This document shows positions 11,323 to 24,960 of a stretch of DNA of 64,000 nucleotides, piece by piece. The translations under genes were made by a program, and so were the position numbers. The stretch covers positions 59,747,300-59,811,299 of the forward strand of contig CM049314.1 in assembly GCA_026874595.1 (NCBI GenBank). The letters are read 5' to 3'. Below the pieces are notes generated by a model. That model was not told the origin of the DNA. It searched no databases and was given only the letters and a program-made list of their open reading frames with translations. Every line of letters starts with the position of its first letter. Position 1 is the first letter of the stretch. This DNA is from Sipunculus nudus (lineage: Eukaryota > Annelida > Sipuncula > Golfingiida > Sipunculidae).

Positions 11323-12038
11323 ATAATAATATAATAATATATTTAATTTATATAGCGCTAATTCAACAAAATAGTTATCAAAAGCGCTTTACAAGACACA
11401 AAGCACAGTTTTTCTAAAACATAAAATGTAGATTCCTACTAAAACAAAGATTCCTAAAAGTTAAACCCTAATTCATAAGAACTACCAAAAGCTAATATAA
11501 AAAGGTAAGTTTTAAAATTTCTTTTAAAAGAAGCTAAAGATGGTGAAGCTCTGATTGAGTGCGGAAGTTCATTCCACAACCTTGGTGCCACAGCTGAGAA
11601 AGCTCTCGAACGACACATCTCACTTCGTGCTTTAGGAATCACTAAAAGCCCTTGGTCAGATGACCTAAGCTGCCTGACTGGAACATAAAAAGTTAAGAGG
11701 TTCCTAATGTAAATAGGCGATTGACCATTTATGGCTTTGTATACTAATAATAAAATTTTAAAATCAATGCGCTGTCGCACCGGGAGCCAATGGAGTTCTT
11801 TAAGTATAGGTGTAATGTGGTCGCGCTTCTTGGCACCAGTTACAAGCCTAGCAGCTGCATTCTGCACTCTCTGAAGCCGGTCCAGTAACTTGCTAGGAAG
11901 ACCACATAGCAAAGAGTTGGAACAGTCAATCCTTGAACTGATGAACGCATGAATTAATGTTATTTGTGAATCTTGAGTTAGGAAACCCTTTAAAATCAGT
12001 GCTATTGTAAAAAAAGAGGTAGACATTTTGATTGACAC
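11323..12038 (-). mobile_element. 5'-truncated CR1/L2-type LINE, reverse transcriptase C-terminus
   Basis: The minus strand encodes 194 codons ending at 11454. The signatures are those of the C-terminal end of non-LTR retrotransposon reverse transcriptases: FLTQDS, a DCSNSLLCGLP block, LQRVQNAAARLVTG, LHWLPVRQRIDFK, LVYKAINGQSP, and a final APRLWNELPHSIR. The catalytic FADD region is missing, so the copy is 5'-truncated near 12010, as usual for LINEs. After the stop comes a short 3' tail with a TATATAGCGCT to AGCGCTTTACA motif pair and a TTATTATTA microsatellite. The frame is intact, implying a fairly recent insertion in the antisense orientation to the host gene. Confidence 0.9.
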
Positions 12039-12051
12039 TTATTGTATAAGC

Positions 12052-12458
12052 CAGGGCTTGATATTAAGGGTAAACTGCTTGCCTGGGGCAAGAAAAATTT
12101 CCAGAAAATGGTGATAAGGCAACCAAAAGTGCTTGCCGGACTGTTAAAGTAAGTGCAGCATAAACCTTAACATTAAGGCATGAATGTTAAGTTAGCCAAT
12201 TTCTTTTTTAGGAGAAGTGAAATTACATTGTAATAACTCTTATCTTAAACTACATGCATGTTTATCTGTGCAAATGTTAGAGTTATATTGTTAACAAAGA
12301 AAAATTTGAACTGGTAAATTGTTGAAAACTTAATAAATCATGAGGACCACAATTGTTGTGGTAGTGGCAGCAGTCTCTGATTTTTGTTGGGCAAGTAAAA
12401 TCTAGTTGTCACTTGTCCTGCTGGGCAAGTACTTTCAAAAGTAAATGTTGGAGCCCAG
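12052..12458. mobile_element. hAT-like MITE abutting the LINE
   Basis: The left end CAGGGCTTGATATTAA and the inverted right end CTGGGCTCCAACATTTA are imperfect TIRs. CTTGCC blocks follow about 30 bp in at both ends. CAGGGCT-type termini are typical of hAT non-autonomous elements. An 8-bp target duplication is not clearly preserved. The left end lies within about 40 bp of the truncated 5' end of the LINE. Confidence 0.55.
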
Positions 12459-14645
12459 TAATTAAGCTAATGACAATGTGCAAAGCAAGTGATTTGAAAA
12501 TTACTGTTCACCTTGTTAGGCCATTAGGTCAGGGGGCTCTGTGATCTCAGTTGCATTTAACACTCAGTTGTGGGTAACGGGCTTGTCAGAGACACAACAG
12601 TGTCCCCTTAATTACCATATCCATGGTGTGATCAGATCACTTGAACACTTTGTCCGGGGAGTTGACCTGGGAAATACATGGGCTGTCTCATGTTTATTCA
12701 TGACTTTCTTGTTGCCACCAGATACAACTGACCAAAGCGTGCCAAACTGGCTATTCAGTGGTGCTTAAGCCTTGTGCATACAAATTTTACCCAATATGTG
12801 TTGATTTTGCACTCACACCAAAACAGTATTGATATAATAAGTAAACCTACATGCTAAATGAGTATTTAGCCTTCATATATACATCAGTCAGAATGTGAAA
12901 ACTTAGTTGTTAAATATGCACAAATGTGAAACCAGATAATATCTGAAATGTTATGAAAGATAAATAAATTCAATCAAAATAAATGACTTTAGGTTTTAAT
13001 TTTACATTGTGCAGTAAATAATTTTTTAGCTTATATAGAGCTTTTAATAGCTTGCTTTCACAGTAAATATGAGATTTGAAAGAAATTTCAAAAGCAGGCA
13101 GAATTAGAAGTCTGTGGAAATATGCAGTTTGTAAATTTAAAGAACCTATAAAAATGACCATTATGAAGATGAATGGTGACAATATTTATTTTTTGTTATT
13201 TGTAAATTTAAATAAAAAAGGAAGCTGTCAGGCCTTTTTTTCAGGGTACATTTACATTAACATTACTATTATTTGTTTTAAAAAGCATCTTCGGTATTAT
13301 AAAATTATTCTAAAATGCTGCACACATTAAAGAACAAAATGTACATGAAAATTATATGTTAATGCACATAATGTAAATTATCAAATACAAATGAAAAGCG
13401 GGTAATGAGAAAGATATATATTTGGCGAAGTCATAAAGTTAAAGAGTGAAAAATCTTTAGTTTTATTTCATAAATAAAAAGAAAAAAATTCAGAGTTAGA
13501 GGACTTTTTACCCGATTGTTCAGGGTCCTGATAAAAATGTATTGCTCATATGTTTGAGTCTATGTTTAGTGGAGAAAAATCTATATTTTAGTCCATGTAA
13601 GAATGATGGAGTGCTTGGGTGTAGGATTTATAATGTGTCTGTCAGCTAACATGGTGTAGCAGCAGAGCTGATATCAATTATAACTGGAGCACTGCACAGG
13701 TAGACTATAACCAACTCCTGCCAGTAGGTGTCACCACAATCAGCAAGCCAGGCCCCTTCATTTACACACAAACACACTTATGTTCAATATCATCATTCAA
13801 CTGTGCAAAGATATAAAATTTATCAATGTAACAGAGAAACAGTGTCAAATATGCACTTGCTTTGTGGCAAATCGCAATATATGTGCAAGAGAAAACAGAA
13901 TTGGCCCATTCCAGATTGAATTGTCCCAGCGTTAAATGGATAAAGGACCTGGATGGGTCTTGTCAGGGAAAACGTGTGAATTATGACAAAGTCTTGAAAG
14001 AAGGCCACCTCATACAGTGCCTTTGAGCAGTCATGGCTTTCTTACAGACAAGGGTGTTCACTTTGGTTATTATATATGTTTTCTTGTTCCTTTGCGGTTT
14101 TCTGTAGGGATTTACAGGGAAAGCAGGCTTTTCTGTGTCTAAGTCTGACAAATATTGCCATCACCACTATGGAATTTGTTCACATTCTTACATAATTTTT
14201 ATATGGATCAAACTCAAGAAAAAAATGAATCATATTTATTAGGAATATCTCAAATCATTCTTGGATGGAAAACATATTTGCTTTTTTTTTTATTAGATTT
14301 GGGTTATTTTTTGCATTGCTTTGGTCACAGAAACATTGTGCAATATATTTAGCCTCATCATTTGTGAAAAGTGACATTATAATTAAAAATTTAGCCATGT
14401 ATTCTTGGCCTAATAGTCAGATAAATTCAGGACTTGTGTTTTTCCTATATTCACATATTACTGTTTGCAGTAAATGTGAAAATTTGATGATCTTTTTGTA
14501 TCCAGTTATTCTTGCTTAAAAACAATTACAATTTCTAAATTCAGTGATTTAGAAAAATAATTGTTTTCCTGCCGTTTGTGTTAAGTTCAGATATAAAATC
14601 CATGTGCTTTTATTACATACATGTATTAAAGTAAATAGCATTTTG

Positions 14646-14857
14646 GGCCTGGAGAGCTGTGTGGTAAAATGCTTGGTCTTCTCTGCTGGCAACCAGTGGT
14701 TCAATTCGCGGTATAGCTATGAGAGTGGCCCTGGTTGGTGGTTTTCTCCAGGTCCTCCGGTTTCCTCCACCCTTACCAACTACCAAGTGCCAACATCCCA
14801 GCCATGGAGAGTGCCTCATTACAACTAGTTGTACTATCCATGTAAAATAAATAAATT
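14646..14857 (+). mobile_element. tRNA-derived SINE
   Basis: An A-box-like TGGTAAAATGCTTGG at about 14662 is followed, at tRNA-like spacing, by a B-box-like GGTTCAATTCG at about 14699. Next comes a conserved SINE/LINE2-type tail segment, GGTTTTCTCCAGGTCCTCCG then GTTTCCTCC, ending in AAATAAATAAA. The open frames of 60-75 codons on both strands here are by-products. Confidence 0.7.
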
Positions 14858-17728
14858 CTATAATTTAATTGCATTTATTTGTGGAAGTATTTTAACAGTT
14901 TTATGAAGTTGATGTGTGAAACTCAAAGGTATAATATCCAAATAAATAATGAAATAATATTAAAAATGTTTTAAAAAGTATATTAAAAGTATATTAAAAC
15001 CAAAACTTCATGCCCAGTAAAATAACTGAATAAGTTGTAAATCCTTTTAGTTATAAAAGCAACATTATACAGTGTGCAATAACATACATGATATATAAAT
15101 GACTCATATGAGAACATGCACACAATGTAATATATGAAGTGTCAGAGTAATTAAACAACAAAATATTAAGCCTAATACAATTACTGAATAACCAGTATCA
15201 TGTTTTGATAGTAAAAGCAAAATATTTCCTATAATTCAAGAACCAAGATATTTTACTGTTATATACATATCAGTTTAAAGGGCACAGGGGGTTGTATATA
15301 CAATTTAAACATGTCATTTCCTCAACTTTCACAGCAAAGCTATAAATGCAATAGAGGTCTTTGTGGGGGACATGTGTGGTCATACAAATGCAAATATCTG
15401 GCCGATAGCACCTCTGCAGTCCCCTTCCGGAGTTGTCGCATATTTGTGGATCTACATGTATCAGTTGGGTGACCATCAGTATTCGATGTTTTCTAAGACA
15501 ACATATAAACAAAGCCTCCCTTGAGATGCACAACCGACACTTGACAGTCGCCATGGAAGGACTTCCGCGGGGGTCACGTATTCTATTGGCTTAATCCCTG
15601 ACTCAATCCGAGTTCTTAATTGTTATACCCGCTGGCTAATTGAGGCATTGTGTTCGGTGTCCTGGACAAGAATAGGAGACACTGCTGGGCCCGGTTGCCA
15701 CGCCTATACCAGGTGCATGCCGACGCATTACTCAGTTCCACCAATTTCAGACACAAAACCTTCTCGCGAGCTGCCGTTGATTAGATCACTGTCTGTTCAA
15801 ACTCACATTAGGCACGACGCAAATGGGTAATGCCAGTGAAAGTTTTTCCCCCTTAAATATCCCTCACGGAATACTTATTACCAAAGCTTCATTAATAATA
15901 AAAAGAATCTGTCTGAAAATATGTCCAACTTTGGTTAACTAGGCATATATTCTGATTTTATTATCTTTTCTTTATAGTTATTTTAATAAATATTTTTTCA
16001 AATTTAAATATGTACACATGTATCTTAATTTGCAAGAACATAAGTGACTGAGATATAGAATTTAATCAATAATATTGATCAAATTATAATTAAATGAAGT
16101 ATGATAATTAAGACAATTTTGTGAAGTTCATACTGTTATCAGTGGAATATGAGGGCATTTATGACATGATATAATAGATACTAAATTTGCAGTAATATTT
16201 AATTGTTTATTATATGTAAATATTTACATAATGTGATAAATCTTCATAACTTCCCACAATAAAGCAATATTTACTTAAAATATAGTTAATAAATTTGCAT
16301 ATTTACATGTTTATTAGCCAATCAGACAACAAAAGGTTCTTTGAGCAAATGCATATTACAAAGTAACTTAGATATTACATCTGATATTTTATAATAATAT
16401 TCTTGCATCAGAACATTTGTGGGACTCGTTATTTATTTACATAGAATAATTTGTCAGATAAACAAAGCTAGTTAACTCAAGGCATCTGGTGCATAGGTGC
16501 AGTTAGGTAACAAAGGATATTATTACCAAGTAATAATGTTATAAACACCTATGGGTTAACAAATTGGCCCTGTTATAATATATTTAATATAATGCAAACT
16601 TGTCTTGTATATATAGTTCATGAATCCTTTATATATTTAATACATGTATCAGCTGTCCTGTAGTTCCAAACTTGGTAGATAGGGAGACATGAGTGAAATG
16701 TTTTTATTTTGCCATTTAATGGGAATTAATGAAATATTGCTGAGATAATATGTAAGGAATGGGTACTAATTTCCAGCTCAAAACCATCACTCGCTTGTTG
16801 AAGACAATTAAATCAGATCTTGATTGGAAACATGTTTTTGTTCATAACATTTGGTCGGAGAATGTTTTATATCAAAATAGACATAACTACAGGCGGGTTT
16901 TTTATGCCCTTATTAAGGAACCATAACAGAAAGTGACAGCTGGCTATTTTCCACAGTTTGTTAGGTTCAGGAAATCAGCGTACTAGATTGGAGTCTTAGA
17001 AAAAATATTCTTCGATGTTTTTTCACCTGGAAATCTTGTTTCCTAATTAAAACAGTCCAACCAGAGGGACACGCTTGATGAATGTGTGATCGTTGCAAAT
17101 GATGCCAGAATAAACGAGGTGAGAGGTCTAATGTGGCTCGGAATCAAGTGAACTGATTGGTCGGTAAGACGGATACTTCAACGTCGACAAGGCTATGATC
17201 AGAACAAGCATGCGATCGCCCCACCTCTCTTTCGCGGGAGCATTAAATTTTCATTCGGTGACTTCTAGCAGACCTGACCCCCGATTAGACTGCGCTTTGA
17301 AATATTGCATTTTCGATTGTAAGCAGCGTTGCAATTTTCTGCCTCATTTGGGCAAATCACATCAATAATTAGTTACGTTCATATTGGGTGGTTATATATG
17401 TGTTTCTTCATCCCCTCTGTAAGTTTCTGTATTGTTGATATCGGATTTATATGTCAAAGAATTATTAGTTAATTTGCAATCATTTATTTGCAGACACCTT
17501 TAAAATACTGTTGTGTTTTAGTACACAGAAGTGATTTAATAAGTTCAGAATCTTGACTGTTTCTGTCTTCTGTGTTTTGGTTGTAATTAGGTAGTCCTGT
17601 TCAATAACTTTTGCAAGAATTTAGAAAACATTTAAATTACTTAAATAAAAATGAATACAAGTAAATTATGAGATTTTCAGTTCATACCTTAAGAAAATAG
17701 AAAATGAACATTCAGATATTACCAAGGA

Positions 17729-17807
17729 AAGTAATTTCATATTATTTTCTGCAATATGTTTGTTCAGAAGTAATTTCATATTATTTTCTGCAATATGTTT
17801 GTTCGGA
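17729..17807. repeat. 39-bp tandem duplication
   Basis: Two nearly identical 39-bp copies start with AAGTAATTTCATATTATTTT and end GTTTGTTC. The single differences make this a young local duplication. Confidence 0.85.
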
Positions 17808-20800
17808 AGTCTGTGAGAAGATTTAATTATAACTTGGTGTACATAAATGATTAGGTAGCTTATAATCTTTGTAATCTTTTAAGTGGAAATACCGGTATAT
17901 CTGAATTTGTGAAATAATATTATTATTATTTTGAATAATTGAATTGAGAATAGATTTGAAAGACGACTGTCAAATGGAATTGAAGATTCCTCAGCAATTC
18001 AAAGCCTAATGAAAAGCATATTTTAAAATCCTGTGTATGGTACAAGAAAAAATATTTAATGGGTGACCTTTTTCCTTTTTGAACAGGCTCACTGGAACAA
18101 TTGTAAACCAGGGGTTACCAAGATATCAGTCAGTTTTTTTTTCAGTATATAACTCTTGGGGCCTTGATATTTTTTTTGGGTCATCATCTTGTGTAGGATT
18201 TGATACTCAACCCAAATGAAAACCTGACCTGTCAAACTTTTTATTTATGATTGCTGGCAAGTCATGCAGAATAAAACCTTTATGACAAATGTTATATAGA
18301 AGCAATGAATTTGATCAGTCGGATTGCCTTCTTATTTCAAGCAAGAATCCTGAAATCAAAATTGATGCCATTTTCATCCATATATAAGTAATAATTTGCC
18401 ATTTTGGGCAGTGAAATTGCAGTGTGAGGTTATGGTGATTTAAGAAAGAATCATATTTACAACTTTTTTTTGTTGCAAAAATCCTTAGAAAAGGTGTCTC
18501 AGGGGAAACTATAAATGTGCATGGCACTGTGTAGATGCTTTGTCAAACAAAAAAATATTTGTCAGTCTTTAAATAAAAATGTTCACGCCCACTATTCTGG
18601 CTGTCAGGCAGATTTTGTTCATTGTAATAAGATGATTGATATGCAGTTGAGGTAGTTATGAAATAGTTCATCAGATGGCAGCAACAAGCCTTAAGTCAGG
18701 CCCAGATATCTCTGTGATGTGAGGCAGCAAGTCAGTTAAAAAAAATACCACCTATCCTCACATGGTAACTGAGTAAACTTTAGTCCAATTCATTTTACTC
18801 ATAATGCTTGCTTGTATTCTGCAATATGTCCTTCAGTTTTGTTCAGAATTGGACTGAACCAAAGTCATCTTGATTTTATTTCAAGGAATTAAATTGTGGA
18901 TTAAAAAAAATTCCAAGCCTAAAAAGCCATTTTGTCTAAACATAGGTACACTTTGATATAATCTCCTTTGATAAAATCTGTCATCTACCTTTGTTCTTCA
19001 TGTATAAAAAAAAAATCCCACTTGACTCAGGTCACCAGATAGCTTTCATTCTACATAAGTACTCTTTATATTATATAAATATATATATACATACATATAT
19101 TGTGCAATTCCATCAGGAAAAGAGGAGATGAAAAAATTAAAGGTGTAAGATATAATAATAGAAATTTAAATCTTCCAGACTAAGAAAAAATGATTATGCA
19201 AGTCTTGTATTCTTTTGATGAAAATTATAAAAGGGAATAATGGTCCATGAAAGATGTAATTGTATAAGTGTTTTTTAAGACATGAGTATATATTATAATG
19301 CTCTGTATGTTCATACTCTGTATTGCCATGTATTTCGGAGCTTTTGTCCCTGGATGCATTTGTTAGAATACATTTGATCTGAACGAACATGATTTATAAC
19401 CTGTGGTGGTTATATGCATTATTTACCTCCTTTTTTGAAGATTGATGAGCTCCACGCGCTTGTTATGTCACTGACCATGGCAGATCAGAATTTTGGGAGA
19501 TAAAACATTTACTGTTACACCCTTGAGGACCTTAATCAGCGCAAAATGTTGTTTGTCTGGGAATCCAATGCTGGTCTTTTTGTGATGTTGTTGGTAATTT
19601 AACCCAGACATGATGCAAATTTAGTACCGCTATGACAAAGTAAATGTTAGTGTGAGGGATGAAAAAGTTTCTTGTTTGACATTATTGGTAAATCAAGTGG
19701 GCAATTTTTGAGTCGTTGTTTTCCTTATAAATTGACTTTCAACAAGTCTCTAGTAGTCTCAGATGTAAACACGTGACTCTTTTGAGCATTAATTGTACAT
19801 ATGGCGAGAAAAAGGTTGTATAAATGATTTATGTGGAAGGTAAAACATCAACTGCTTGTGGCAAATGAGCAAAGATGAATCTAAAATCAATTGGAAAAGC
19901 AATATACTGGTAGAACAATGCTGAACACTTTCACGATCTTCCCCGTAATGATTATTTAATGTCCCCCTCACAGCATCTGTCAAGGGAATATGCAAGTAAA
20001 AAGCTCAGGAAGACAATCTTGTATGAGACAACGTTCAGAATGTTGTACAAAAACAGTTGTTAATGATTAGATCTGATTACTCGAGAACTGTTTGTTTTTC
20101 ATTTCACCTTTGCTGGATCTCTTTGGTGACGTCCCTCTTACTGTGTACAGTGCTTAATTGACTGAATAAATGTGACTACATGATAGATATACTATGTTAT
20201 TACATTATCTTTTTAATGTTTCTTTTGGACCTCCCTTTTCTTGAGTGCAGTCATTATATTTTTGTAAAAAGCAAAGAAGGGTATTACAAATAATACTCTG
20301 ATAGTTATTTTAACACAAGGGCTTTTAAGTATCAGATATACAAAGGTGTATACAAATGATTCAAATTCAGACTGAAGTGCGTACTGAACATAAGTTTCTG
20401 TAGAGTATTTTGTGTATTCTTTATATTATCTTGCCATATATCTTTGCCACTGCCTTTCTGTCTGATGCATTGAGGTCATTTTACTTTAATTTTTCTGAAT
20501 TTAAAATTAAAATGTAGAAAATATACTAATACAAAGTATATCAGAACTAGCTGTCAGATTAAAAAGAAAAGTTACCCTTAAATTGTATACCTTCTCTGAA
20601 AATCTTTAACAATTACATAAAAGACAAAAAAGCCTAATTATTAACATCAAGATTTCACATATTGACAGAATAATTAAGGACTATAAAAATAAGATTCATA
20701 AGAAAAATAGATATTGAATGAAACTTTGAAACAAAGCAATAGACTTTAATTAATTAGCTTGTCTGTTAGTAGGCATTAAGATGCCAGACATTAAAATTTA

Positions 20801-22019
20801 GGAGGGTGGTTAAAATTTATGTAAATTCAGTGTCTAACAATGAAACTTGAGTTTTAAGGGAAATTTTTCCCTGCAAAGCAAGCCTGACTGTTTCATGGAG
20901 AGAGTCATTAATTTGGTATTTCAGAATTTAAAAACAGTCTAATTTGCAGCTGTCTTTATTGAAAGAACCATGTTTATTGTCCACCTGTTGATGGCTTACA
21001 AAAAGAAATCCTCAGTTGTTGTCAGTCGCAAGAGAAGAAACAGCAGCTCGAAGCTTGAATCAGACGGTGAGTCAGAGGGATGCTGGAACCGAATAAAAAC
21101 GTAACATCAAGATGTAAATGTATATGTTATTGGAGTCACGCAGTCTTACCACTTCTTACATGTTAGTCACTGGGACGACAGCTCTGGGACATCACCGCAC
21201 GACTGGCATACCAGCATCCAAGGATGAAGAATACAGGCTGAGCCTTTGGTACGGAAGGTGAAGTGAGATGCTAACGTTGCTCTCAAGGTTTACTTCAGCA
21301 GCAAAGATTTGGCTCAAGACTATGGCCATCTGTGTGTAAATCATAGACTTTTTATGATAAAAATAGGACTGTGATCTTGTTACCTGATAGTCCAGTGGTT
21401 CTTAACCCTGGAAGTCCAAGGTTAAAGCACTTCAGTCATGAGATGTTATGGAGTAGCATTTTTACACAGTATGTGAACTGGTGGTTCTTCCTGTGTTTTA
21501 AAAAATGTTAATGCTTCTCGTGTTGTTTCGAAAAAATATGGATAAATATAAAAGAGGATAAAAAATTAACATATTTTTGTATTTTTTTGTTACATATGTT
21601 TCAGTCAGTTCACCTCTTTCTTACTTAAATAGCACTGTCGTTTGTAAGATATATATGGACTAATCCTGGAACCCTGCCCCCTTCTTCCTCCTAACAAAAA
21701 TTGAAAAAAACATCTGCAAACAAATATTCTTTTCAAAATATTCTTTCCAGAAAACAGTGGAACCCCAAACATATGACCACCTTGGAAACTGACGAAAGTA
21801 ATTTGGGGGTGGTCGTATTTGTGAGATTCTGAAATTAATTATCTGGATCATATATTCTGGACCAAGAAAAGTGATCATAATTGTGGGGTGGTCACAGTGG
21901 TTGGATGGCAGAGGGTGTGGTCTCACTGCATGAACAATACCCATCAGCCCCTGATATAAGATAACTTAAATAACCCATGCTAAAAGGTCATACATGTTTT
22001 TCACAATGAAGTTTACACT

Positions 22020-22440
22020 GGCAGCAAATATCCTTTATATACGTCCGTCGATGACAGGACGTAATATGGTATACCCACTGTCCATCCATCTGTCAGTTAA
22101 CTTTTAGTGCTGCTGCAATAACTTACTGGGACTTAAGGATTTCTATGAAGCTCTCCATAACTACTTGACATTAGATTATCTCACCCAAGTTTGATTATAG
22201 ACAAAATTGATAAATATTTAATGAGATCAGTGGTCACAAGGGTGCTTTGCTGCGATAACTTACCAGGAACTTGATGGATAATCATGAAACTCATTTGAAA
22301 TATTAACCAATACACTTTCTTACCTGAATTTTATTCCCGGCAAAATTATTGCATATTAAATGAGGTCAGAGGTCACAAGACATAAGACAGAGGTATTATA
22401 TGCATGTTTGCAGTGCTCTTGTTTATGAGTCTGCTTATAA
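22020..22440 (+). mobile_element. Hairpin-headed dispersed element, relative at 62440
   Basis: The head contains ACGTCC/GGACGT inverted over a 10-nt loop, followed by TACCCACTGTCCATCCATC. The body holds two diverged units of roughly 190 bp, each with GATAACTTAC and AATGAGGTCAGAGGTCACAAG motifs. The same head and body recur at 62440-62800. It is probably a non-autonomous Helitron-like element. The right end is unclear. Confidence 0.5.
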
Positions 22441-23043
22441 CTAAGTTACAAGGCATGTTTCTGCCATTTATTCTGATGCTGTAAAAATAAGATCAAATTA
22501 ATGTCGAATTATTTGCCACATTCCTTTTTAATAATGCACTGCCATCTGTTGGCCACAGTCATAACCTTAATCAAAAGAATCATTATCATGTCAGTGTCCA
22601 TTTGTCACATTTTTTCATTTAGTGTCACAGGTTACATATTTAAAGCATAAAAAGATTATGGATAAAAGGTGACAATTTATTTTATGCCAGTACACATTTT
22701 ATTCCGGTTAATTTATATGCATTGTGATAAAATTGTATCTACCTCCTTTCTTTATTGGCAGAAAAAAATGTAATTTGATGTAACAATTTTTTTTTGGTCC
22801 CAGCTTGCAATATGACCATTTTGTATACCTTGTCCTGTTGTATATTATAATAGTTTGTCAATTCACAGTCTGAACTTTAACTCTGATTGCCTTGAGGGAT
22901 CTTGTAAAAAAAGAATTTGCATTCAAATTCCTTCTTCAAATTCCAAAGATCCTTTTTCAGGCCTTGGGTAAAAGTTTATGTTGGACCCACTTGCCCAGTC
23001 AAGCAGATAGGAGAGGACTTCTAGTTTTCCTACCACTATTTTT

Positions 23044-24960
23044 TATGCCCCCGCCACAAAGTGGCCAGGGCATATAGTTTTACCCATGTCCGTCATTCCG
23101 TCCTTCCGTCCTTCCGTCCTTCCGAAATCAAACAGTTGTACGGACTTTTTTTCGTAATGCCTGCAGATATTGGCCTGATTTTTGGTGTGTGGGCAGATAT
23201 AGACCAGTTACAGATCGAGTTCGCGTTTCTTCCTGGTTGACCTACTTTTGACCGTTTTACAGCTCCTAAACTTACAAAATTTCATGAAAAATAGAAATTT
23301 TCATGACAAATACACATGTACGGACTTTTTTTCACAATGCCTGCAGATATTGGCCTGATTTTTTGTGTGTGGTCAGATATAGACCAGTTACAGATCGAGT
23401 TCGCGTTTTGTCCCAGTTGACCTTCTTTTGACCGTTTTACGGCTCCTTAACTTAGAAAATGTCATGAAAAATAGAAATTTCATGACAAATACACATGTAC
23501 GGACTTTTTTTCGCAATGCCTGCAGATATTGGCCTGATTTTTGGTTTGTGGGCAGATAATGACCAGTTACAGATTGAGTTCATGTTTCGTCCCAGTTGAC
23601 CTACTTTTGACTGTTTTACGGCTCCTAAACTTAGAAAATTTCATGAAAAATAGAAATTTTCATGACAAACACACATGTACGGACTTTTTTTCGCAATGCC
23701 TACAGATATTGGCCTGATTTTTTGTGTTTGGGCAGATAATGACCAGTTTCAGATCAAGTTCGCGTTTCGTCCCGGTTGACCTACTTTTGAACGTTTTACG
23801 CCTCCTTAACTTAGAAAATTTCATGAAAAATAGAAATATTCATGACAGATACACATGTACAGACTTTTTTTCGCAATGCCTGCAGATATTGGCTTGATTT
23901 TTTGTTTGTGGGCAGATATAGACCAGTTACAGATCGAGTTCGCGTTTCGTCCCGGTTGACCTACTTTTCATCGTTTTACAGATCCTGAACATAGAAAATT
24001 TCATGAAAATATGAAATTTCATGACAAATACACATGTACAGACTTTTTTTCGCAATGCCTGCAGATATTGGCCTGATTTTTGGTGTGTGGGCAGATATAG
24101 ACCAGTTACAGATCGAGTTCGCGTTTCGTCCCGGTTGACCTACTTTTGACCGTTTTACAGATCCTGAACATAGAAAATTTCATGAAAAATATGAAATTTC
24201 ATGACAAATACACATGTACGGACTTTTTTTCGCAATGCCTGCAGATATTGACCTGATTTTTGGTATGTTGGCAGATATTGACCAGTTACAGATAGAGTTC
24301 GCGTTTTGTCCCAGTTGACATACTTTTGACCATTTGACGGTGCTCTAACATAGAAAATTTCATAAAAAAGTGCACATGTATGGACTTTTTTTCGTAGTGC
24401 CTGCAGATACGGGCCTGATTTTTGGTGTGTAGGCAGGTATTGACCAGTTACAGATCGAGTTCTTGTTTTGTACCATTTGACTGCTCCTGAACATAGAAAG
24501 TTTCATGAAAAATAGAAATTTTCATAACAATGCATAACAATGCATGTACTGCATGTACTACAAAATGTACTGACTTTTTTTCCTCAATGCCTGCAGATAC
24601 CACCCTGATTTTTTATGTGTGGGCAGATAATGACAGTTACAGATCGAGTTCGCGTTTCGTCCTGGTTGACCTACTTTTCATTGTTTTACGGCCCCTAAAC
24701 ATAGAAAATTTCATGAAAGACAGAAATTTTTATGGAAAATCCACATATGTGGACTTTTTTTTCACAATGCCTGCATATACTGGCATGATTTTCGGTGTGT
24801 TGCTTGATAATGACCCGTTACAGATCGAGTTTGCATTTTGCCCTTGTTGACCTACTTTTGACCATACGACACCTCCTGAACTTAAAAAATTTTTCAAAAT
24901 TTTACAAATGTTTCTAATTTGCCCCAGGCGGGGGCATTCGTGTCGTTCCGACACATCTAG
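23044..24960 (+). mobile_element. Helentron-like element carrying ten ~180-bp satellite units
   Basis: The left end reads TATGCCCCCGCC, then an imperfect hairpin (GCCAC/GTGGC) and a CCGTCCTTCCGTCC microsatellite. The right end carries the inverted GGCGGGGGCAT, a stem-loop GTGTCG-TTC-CGACAC, and CTAG followed by T. Subterminal inverted repeats plus a 3' hairpin before CTAG are Helitron/Helentron hallmarks. Between them are about ten direct repeats with starts near 23138, 23318, 23497, 23677, 23857, 24036, 24216, 24378, 24565 and 24747. The period is close to 180 bp, each beginning GTACGGACTTTTTTTCGCAA. There is no Rep-helicase, so it is non-autonomous. Confidence 0.8.

Noticed and set aside
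14690-14715. Possible tRNA gene because of a good B-box
   Set aside because: The flanks do not form an acceptor stem, and the sequence continues into a SINE tail.
23044-24960. Possible CRISPR-like array because of regular ~180-bp repeats
   Set aside because: The repeats are contiguous with no unique spacers, the genome is eukaryotic, and termini mark it as a mobile element.
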